Assembly: GCF_001949145.1 (NCBI RefSeq)
Contig: NW_019091548.1
Location: 456,888-490,080 of the forward strand
Direction: 5' to 3'
Length of the DNA stretch: 33,193 nucleotides
Source of the DNA: Acanthaster planci
Lineage: Eukaryota; Echinodermata; Asteroidea; Valvatida; Acanthasteridae
Shown: one piece after another, positions 26,791 through 33,193 of the stretch
How positions within the stretch are numbered: the stretch's first letter is position 1
Layout: each line of letters opens with the position of its first letter
Made by a program: the position numbers and the translations under genes
Notes under the pieces: generated by a model
What the model was told of the DNA's origin: nothing
The model's input: the letters and a program-made list of their open reading frames with translations, nothing else
The model's database searches: none

Positions 26791-27128
26791 ATGGCTAGTG
26801 CTTTAATGATGGTTGGAGGAGCTATAGTGAATGCGTTAGCGTTCACGGGTTCAAATTTTTTATTTAGCAGTTTATTTAAAAAGTAACGAGGAGAAAAAGC
26901 GTCACGATTTAGCCCTAGAGCAATTGGCGCAAGCGAAAGAATCTTGGGAGTAAAACCGCGTTCATATGTTTTGACTGGTAAAAATATAATGCCGCTGCTG
27001 CCAGAGCCTACATTATCCGATTTTTACGCGCCTTCCGAGGATCAAAAAATTCGTGAATTTATATAGATTATATCCTGGACGGCTTTAGTCGGTTTCTTAG
27101 CTTATCCATTTGCGTAACTTTATTTTAA
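26791..27128 (+). pseudogene. Two-membrane-segment protein upstream of integrase, copy B
   Basis: Begins MASALMMVGGAIVNALAF, the same as copy A 6042-6447. The segment SNFLFSSLFKK leads to a TAA at 26883; beyond it the next frame has LALEQLAQAKESW and a stop, then after an internal deletion DFYAPSEDQKIREF, a stop, and a hydrophobic end. TAA at 27126-27128 is followed after one base by the integrase ATG. Copy A has a deletion where B is intact and is intact where B has stops. Confidence 0.65.
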
Positions 27129-27129
27129 A

Positions 27130-28093
27130 ATGGAGCGAGAAGTTGTTTTATAGACCACAGGGTTATTGGCGGGGTGAAAGTGTGGTCGATCATTTACATA
27201 AAAAGACCGGTGCAAACAAATCAGTTATTAGAAACTGGCTAAAAAAGCAGGAAATTTGGCAAATTTATTTACCCGCACCGTACCGCGGCCAATGACTTGC
27301 AATCAGAATCGATCGAACCTAATTACGCGCATCAAATGGATATATTATATTTACCCTTGGGTCGCGCTAAAAGAAAAACGTTTAAATGCGCTTTGACCGT
27401 AGTAGACGTCGGCTTGCGGTTTAAAGAAGCCGAGCCGCTGACCAGTAAAACCGCCAAGCAAACGTCTGAAGCCGCGAAACAAATTAATAAAAGATCGCCC
27501 TTGACTTGGTCTAAAATTATAATGGTAGACTCTGGATCGGAATTTAAAAGCGAGTTTAAAAAGTTAATGACGAAAAATAAAGTAGAAATTCAAGTGGGCG
27601 AGCCGGGTACTCATAGGTCGCAGGGGATCGTGGAAAGGTTTAACCGTACTTTAGCTGAAAGGTTATTCGGTCATCAATACGCTCAAGAAATGTTAAACGT
27701 GGGTGAGCGAAACGTGGAATGGGTAGAACGTTTGCCTCAAGTCGTAAAAGCGTTACACAAGGAAGCTATCAAATTAGACCGAGTGAAGCAAACACCTGGT
27801 GCAGCAAGCGAGTTAGCAAGCGAGAATTACCTCCAAGCGTGGTCGTTCGGTACCTCTATTACCCGGGTGAGCAAGAGGGTGGAACCGTCAGAAGGGCAAC
27901 AGATCCCGTCTGGTCCGTGGACGTTTATCAAGTGGAAAGGCGCACCAGCCAATTTAAACGAGTCAATTCTCGGTGAGTAAAAACGGGTCCCACTTTATAT
28001 TATCTATTAAACGGGCCAAATAGGAGTTTCGTCAAAGAACAGCTTCAAGTAGTACCCGTGGATATCGAATTACCGACCGAGAAAGCTTTCTAA
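27130..28093 (+). pseudogene. Retrovirus-type integrase (Polinton INT), copy B
   Basis: The start ATG at 27130 after TTTATTTTAAA matches copy A; about 8 bp are missing a few codons later, so translation breaks at once. The zinc/N-terminal part reads YRPQGYWRGES and WLKKQEIWQIYLP. From 27297 an intact 227-codon frame carries the whole catalytic core: Asp in MDILYLP (27339-27341), Asp in VDSGSEF (27528-27530) and Glu in GIVERFNRTL (27633-27635), 62 and 34 residues apart. The tail needs another frame: RYLYYPGEQEGG, WSVDVYQV, then SFVKEQLQVVP to a TAA at 28091-28093. The core looks catalytically complete. Confidence 0.9.
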
Positions 28094-28114
28094 ACGGCAA
28101 GTCGAGGCTTGCAG

Positions 28115-28351
28115 CGACCGGAAAAGCGAGGGGAAGTCCCTTTTGTTTGAGAGCCACGGGGTTAAAGGTCTAGGTTGTTTGTGCGAGGTCTGTGCATGCC
28201 GCCGCACTAAGCGAGTTGTTGACAAAAAAAGTGCGCTGGGGCTAAAGGTCAAGGTGAGTGAAGTGGGAAACCCCGGCGCGGGTGGTGGAAAGAGGGTGGA
28301 AGGGGATGGAAAAGGGGGAGGGTGGCGCAGAACTGTCTTATCCCTACTACT
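28115..28351 (+). repeat. Terminal repeat of copy B (right end)
   Basis: Matches 16627-16973 of copy A in blocks: GGGAAGTCCCTTTT, GTTTGTGCGA, GAGTTGTT, AAAGTGCG, AAAGGTCAAGGT, CCCCGGCGCG and the closing CCTACTACT. It is about 110 bp shorter; the palindrome and the TACCCAGGG repeats of copy A are missing here. It lies some 20 bp after the integrase stop. Confidence 0.7.
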
Positions 28352-30354
28352 CAAGCCATGTCTCCATGACGACGCTGCACCAGTAGCAGTCCACGTCCAT
28401 CCCAAGCTGCCGGCGCCGCAGACAATCTCAGGTTATCACTCATGCAGCTGACGCGTCGACGGCACGCCTGCTAATCCCACTGTCATCATATCACTGCCGC
28501 TAGTGCCCGCGTATACATGTGACGCATGGTCATTACTAGAAATTAATAACATATACGACAATCCCAAACATGCAAATTGATTTTAACCCACCCCTGATTT
28601 TCACTGAGAGATGGGTATGCTCCTAGGAGGATTCCAAAGTAACATCCAATGAATAGTTAGCAAAGACAAACACTTCGATGTAACAAAAATAGAGCCCTGC
28701 TCTTCAGATCAAAGGCCTGGGTAACTGGTATTCCCCAATACAAGTATCAGCCAGGCCACAATTTCACTTTCATCTCAACAAAATAAGAATACTGAATATC
28801 ATCACACCCCAGACGATGAGCGTCAATGTGAGCACTCACTGTAACTTACATTGTACATGTACAGCGTACAAGTAATAATACACAGTAAATGTTGGAAACC
28901 TTGACTATCAACGATTGATCAGGACAAACTCGAAAGCCCAAGGTCTGAAACTTCCAACATCTGTTGCCGACCTCCGCTAAAATGACTTATCCCTCACGTT
29001 TTATGCCTTGATGATTCAATTCCTAAACGGTGCTTAATTTTTTTGAGTAAAATTTATCTAATCCCTTCTCGCGTTAAATAGACTCCTAATTTTGGTTAAT
29101 GTGTTCTGCCCAATTTGAATTATTGGCATGCACTTTTTATGTTCTTAACCATGCAAATAGAAACAAAACATCTGTGTTTTTATTAAGCGGAAAATAAATC
29201 TCTGATCCAATCTAATTATGTCAGTGACATAACACTGGGCTCGACTTTTGTGAACGCCACCCTGCTTTTACTGTTGAAAAGGGGGAGCAGGAACGCAAAT
29301 GTGTCGAAATGTTGGGCTCTAATTATATTCAGCTCAAAAATCACTCCTATCCCGAGTCTAACGGGCACGCAGCAGACTTCACTCCCATCAAACTTGAGTA
29401 GCCTCGCACAGCTGAAATATTCCCCTAAGAAGGCATGATTTGCTGACATATTGCTTCTTATTTCTGGAATTTTCTTTTTATCTACATTTCAATGGGCCAA
29501 GTGCGAAGTTGGGTCTCTTTATTTGAGCATCTTTGTCTAAAACTTGCCGAAATCAGTAGTTTGTGTGTACTTGGAAAAAATATAACTTATTACATCTACT
29601 TCGGTGATTGCCACATGACACTGACATCTCAGATCAACCCTCCTCTATTATTTTTTTGTTTGAAAATACTCACATCGGTTTATGTAACGATATTCATCAC
29701 AGGTTAAGGTACTTCCTTAAAAAATCATTAACAGTTTTTGAAACATGAAAGTGCACAGCGCTGACAAAGTAAATTTAACAATGTTAACGGTTGCTTCTGA
29801 GAAAATTAAGCTTGAGATTTTTAGACAGCATTAAGCTGTCATCTACAAATTGCGTTCCCAGCACACCTTTCCAAAAATTCCTTACTTAAACACGGACCGG
29901 GCTAGCTAGACATTCTTCGGAACACCGTTTTTAGTACACAACCTTTCTAATATCACAAAACACTAACGGCTTTTCCACATCCTGAGGTTAATGTCGGTAC
30001 ATCTAAAAAGTACCCGGAGATGTGCCAGCTACAGCTTAACAACATCGTTACACACTTGAGACCTCCGTAACATTTGTTACAGTCTATACGTAATTTTAAC
30101 ACAGCGTTTGTTTGTTTCTTTGTACGTTTTTGGAGAATGAAGTTTTGTTTTATCCATATGGGTTTCTATATTCTTAATTGTGCCAATAGAAATAACACTT
30201 CTGTATTTTTGATCTAGCGGGATGCTGCGCTTCCGCTAGTTCTGTCTTAATTCCATCTTAAACGTTTAAAACTGGCCAAGCACTTATTCCTTCACTGTTA
30301 ATGAGTTGTGACACGCTACGTCTGCACTCATCCTGAGAGTGTGCTATGGCCTAC
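28352..30354. other. 2-kb non-coding region, nothing recognised
   Basis: AT-rich sequence with only short open frames (77 codons or fewer) lacking recognisable content. One diverged direct repeat is visible: about 29138-29195 and 30165-30222 share CAAATAGAAA/CCAATAGAAA and surrounding bases. No RNA gene seen. Confidence 0.5.
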
Positions 30355-30755
30355 TATGGAGCGTCAAAAGTGGACAACGCCATTTCTCATTTTCTGCAGT
30401 AGATTTTCGGGATTTTGGACTTTGCGTATAGCATTTTCAAAAAACGCAATTTTCCACTAACAAAAATTTGGATTTTACTTTAACAACTCTCGTGGCGTGT
30501 CAAAAGTAGACAACTAAAAACTTCAAATTCCTACTAGCAAATTTTATTTGATGCTCCAAAAGAAAAAAACTATTTTGTCATTTTCTGCCCGTCGATTTTC
30601 GGGTTTTTGAAGTTGCACCACCCCTTTTCATAAAACCCAATTTTCTGCTAGCAGAAGTTGGGATTTTACTTTGACGATGGGGTGGTCCAAAAGTGGACAA
30701 GTTCAAAACTGTAACGACCGCAGTGCTCCCTACGCTCAGAATGGAATGGTCTTGG
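30355..30755 (+). repeat. Left inverted arm of the transposon
   Basis: Reverse complement of 31778-32182 with scattered differences and small gaps. The arm itself contains two related ~210-bp units, each with GTGGACAA, a CATTTTCTGC block, ATTTTCGGG and GGATTTTACTTT, so the arm grew by tandem duplication before or during spread. Confidence 0.85.
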
Positions 30756-31777
30756 AAGATGGGCAGTCTACATTAACGGTAGAGGGTCAATGGTCCGACG
30801 GATGGCGTCGCAATTCGGAAAAAAATGTGGACGATTCCCAATGAGAAACTTGCAAAATACAAAAGGAGCCGTCCAAAGCCTGACAGTCCTTTATGGTAAA
30901 CTTCATACTTACGACTTACCAGCGCACCGTGTAATTAGAATGAAGATGGCGGCTTGCCGTCGGGAATTTCCATTTTAAATAAATGAGCGCATGGTGATAT
31001 GTCCCCTAAACGATGCTAGCTGTAATAAACCATTGTATCCATGTCCAGTAGTATAATTAAATTTGTTGTGGAATGATAAAAAGTTGGAATTGAAAAAGTC
31101 ATGTCAAGAGAAGAAGCTAAGTGCTGTTAAATCAAGTGAACCGAGATTTTCAAAAAGGGGAAAATAGAGAAAGTAAAATGGGAAACATTAAAATGCAACT
31201 TGAACTTGTTGAATTAATTTTGGCATCCCACAAATTCCAAAACACGTATTCAGCCGATAATTCCAATCACAAAAAGGATAGCCAAACTTGCAAGTGACGG
31301 CCCAGATCATTCATCATATGCATGTACTGTAAAATACATGGATGGTGGATTGTATAACAAATCTTATATCTGAAGATCAGAAAAATTGGTTGCTCACTTT
31401 TGCCACTCCACCATAATCAGTCCATAATTTTTGTCAATCTTGGACATATTATTTTCAAAAATTTCATTTAGAATAATACTCCCCTCTAAACTCCCATAAA
31501 ATTCACATCCTTGACGTAAAAAAGTCTCGATCTTTTCCACAAAATCAGCTAAATAGAGATGGAAATACAAGTTGCATGAAAAGGCCAATCACAGCAAGGG
31601 AATGTCCAAATGACACCTGATGCCCGTCAATGGAAGGCGGGTCAATACAATGGGCTGGCTCCGCAAGTTTGCCATACTACATGTACAAAGGTCCGTCACT
31701 CTGGCAGCCGGTTCCCAACTGCCGTCTACATTATGAAACATTTTCTGGGTCCGGTGATGCCAATCTCAAGTTCCTAA
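30756..31777. other. Central region of the transposon, no coding capacity seen
   Basis: Open frames of at most 64 codons, none resembling a transposase. Short direct similarity (GTCTACATTA near 30768 and 31725) joins its two edges. Confidence 0.5.
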
Positions 31778-32182
31778 GACCGTTCCATTCTGAGCTTAGG
31801 GAGCACGTCGGTCGTTTCAGTTTTCAACTTGTCCACTTTTGGACCACCCCGTCGCCGTCAAAGTAAAATCCCAATTTCTGCTAGCAAAAAAATGGGTTTT
31901 TTGAAAAGGAATGGTGCAACTTCAAAAAACCCGAAAATCTACAAGCAGAAAATGAGAAAATGGGGTTGTCCACTTTTGGAGCATGACAGTAATTTTGCCA
32001 GAGGGAATTTGAAATTTTTAGTTGTCCACTTTTGAGGCGCCACGAGAGTTGTTAAAGTAAAATCCAAATTTCTGCTAGTGGAAAATTGCTTTTTTGAAAA
32101 TGCCACACGCAAAGTCCAAAATCCCGAAAATCTACTAGCAGAAAATGAGAAAATGGGGGTTGTCCACTTTTGACGCTCCATA
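31778..32182 (-). repeat. Right inverted arm of the transposon
   Basis: Mirror of 30355-30755, starting near GACCGTTCCATTCTGAGC and ending in CGCTCCATA. It shows the same two internal units with GTCCACTTTTG. Open frames across it are incidental. Confidence 0.85.
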
Positions 32183-32189
32183 GGCCTAC

Positions 32190-33004
32190 AAACAAGTGTG
32201 TGGATGGAGTCACAAAAACAGACAGTGGACCATGGAAACTTCAAACATGAAAAGCCGCAGAAAAGCAGACATTTCACATGCCTGATGCATAATACGCATT
32301 CATCAAACATGATCTTCAACATTTTATACAGCGTCTGAGGCATGTCTACAGCGCATTTTAACACCACAATTCACCCAGAACACATTTTGGGACCAATTAC
32401 ATGTAGATAAATTAGAGTTTTATTCTGAAATCCATTATGATCAGACATGATGAGTAAATGATTTCTTGATGGAAAACTGGAATTCTCTCATGACATAAAC
32501 CATGGTGAAAATGACTCAAAACTTAAATTAGTTTTATGACCAATTTTATTCGGATGAATTTTTCAGCATCCTGTAGCAGCAACCCACATACAAACAAAAA
32601 CAACCAACCCAACAAACAAACAACAACCCAACAAACAAATAAACAAACAAACAAAAATCTATTCTATTGCCCACAAATAATGAAACAGTTCTTTTCTGCA
32701 TCATCTTCATCTTCGTCACCAAAGTCGTCATCATCCTTGTCATGCTTTTGTCCACTCCGAGGTGTTTTACTATCACAGCATTCTCTGTCTCCATTATTTT
32801 CTCCTATCATAAGAATCAAATAAGATGCAAAGAGCTTTAACAAAAGCTATACCATTTTAGTCCAAATCCTACTTTGCACTTACGATGAGTACTTCCAAAT
32901 AAACAAGTAATCACAACAAAGGTATAAGAACATTAATGCTGGTTTATTAATGAGTTAAAACTGAACATGCCCGATTGTAACACATCCCAAACCCGGTTGT
33001 TTGG
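32190..33004. other. Non-coding sequence with simple repeats
   Basis: No gene recognised. It contains an AAAC-rich tract at about 32590-32660 and a TCA/TCT-rich trinucleotide tract at about 32697-32745. Open frames at 32536-32823 (both strands) are translations of these tracts. Confidence 0.6.
32590..32660 (+). repeat. (AAAC)n-like simple repeat
   Basis: Imperfect runs of AAAC/CAACC, ending in a cleaner ACAAACAAACAAACAA block. Confidence 0.85.
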
Positions 33005-33193
33005 CAGTGGTGTACCCAGGTTCTGAGTGGAGGGAAGGCGGATTAATATGGATTTTAAAAATCCAATATTCAAAGGTCTCATTTGTGAAAAATTCCTCAA
33101 CATCCCCCTCATTGGAAGATGTTAGTTTCTTAAGTATTGTTGTTTACAGAAAAAAAACCCAAAACAGGGGGGGCCTTGCCCCCCCTTCCAGAC
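33005..33193 (+). mobile_element. Possible end of another DNA transposon, cut by the window
   Basis: CAGTGGTGTACCCAGG resembles the CAGTGGCGTA-type ends common in animal hAT-like transposons (recalled, not searched). The window ends in a G-run and C-run (GGGGGGGCCTTGCCCCCCC) that also occurs beside such ends. Without the other end this stays tentative. Confidence 0.3.

Larger units (their letters stand above)
21490..28351. mobile_element. Polinton-like element, copy B (inverted, internally deleted relative of A)
   Basis: Gene order mirrors copy A: hairpin, TFIIB-like gene, fibre-like gene, tail of the membrane-anchored protein, coiled-coil protein, acidic protein, small membrane protein, basic protein, two overlapping genes, small coiled-coil gene, two-membrane-segment gene, integrase, terminal repeat. 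DNA similarity is moderate, so these are related families rather than a recent duplicate. Lacking are polymerase, capsid, ATPase-nuclease, the EF-hand-like gene, the 265-residue gene and the Cys-ladder gene. The integrase stop lies about 20 bp from the terminal repeat, so the polymerase was deleted cleanly up to it. The left end has no terminal repeat and is probably truncated. Confidence 0.8.
30355..32182. mobile_element. Non-autonomous DNA transposon (MITE-like) with long inverted arms
   Basis: The ends TATGGAGCGTCAAAAGTGGA and its exact reverse complement bound an 1828-bp unit. Flanks are GGCCTAC directly before (30348-30354) and directly after (32183-32189), a likely 7-8-bp target duplication; a TA duplication within the end is an alternative reading. 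Inverted arms of about 400 bp with a 1-kb centre and no transposase make this a non-autonomous, foldback-type element. I do not recognise the superfamily; an 8-bp duplication would suggest hAT, but the ends do not look like typical hAT ends. Confidence 0.85.

Noticed and set aside
28070-28451. Open frames on both strands at the right end of copy B
   Set aside because: They lie over the terminal repeat, are not conserved in copy A's repeat, and have low-complexity composition.
30790-30978. 62-codon frame as a transposase remnant
   Set aside because: No recognisable catalytic motif; too short and inside a non-autonomous element.
32536-32823. 95- and 82-codon frames
   Set aside because: They translate the AAAC and TCA/TCT simple repeats.

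Overview
This window reads as a gene-poor, repeat-rich stretch of an invertebrate animal genome. A marine metazoan is my guess from the element types; the sequence does not fix the phylum. I recognise no host gene. Almost everything identifiable is a decayed mobile element or an endogenous virus-like element.

From left to right: (1) 1-1527 is the 3' part of a Ngaro/DIRS-type tyrosine-recombinase retroelement, with a recombinase and an SGNH hydrolase. (2) 1841-2120 holds six copies of a short GC-rich motif. (3) About 2290-16973 is a large Polinton/Maverick-like element, 'copy A'. It carries a protein-primed family B DNA polymerase, a retrovirus-type integrase, a candidate capsid protein, an FtsK/HerA-type packaging ATPase running in frame into a zinc-knuckle repeat and HNH nuclease, many small membrane, coiled-coil or acidic proteins, a candidate TFIIB-like factor, and a protein with cysteine at every third residue. 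It ends in a terminal repeat at about 16627-16973. (4) 16977 to about 21010 is a Ty3/gypsy retrotransposon cut at its 5' side exactly where copy A ends; its 3' LTR begins at 20533. (5) About 21490-28351 is 'copy B', a diverged relative of A in the opposite orientation. It keeps the integrase, the small structural genes and a terminal repeat, but lacks polymerase, capsid and ATPase. (6) 28352-30354 has nothing I recognise. (7) 30355-32182 is a 1.8-kb non-autonomous DNA transposon with inverted arms of about 400 bp. (8) The window ends in simple repeats and a possible further transposon end.

Comparing A with B makes the small genes credible: they are collinear in mirrored order, their proteins align, and each has different stops and frameshifts. 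Gene starts in both copies share an AT-rich motif (TATATAATAAAA-ATG or TTTATTTTAAA-ATG) within a few bases of the start codon. Hairpins with T-runs lie at gene ends. With the TFIIB-like gene, this suggests the element family had a virus-like transcription programme of its own.

A second theme is three long, nearly perfect fold-back palindromes inside three unrelated elements (977-1040, 10092-10410, 18351-18412). At least two sit beside deletions. They look like snap-back template-switch events, or a repeated assembly artefact, and are worth testing.

All function calls come from motifs and the A/B comparison read by eye; no database search was possible.
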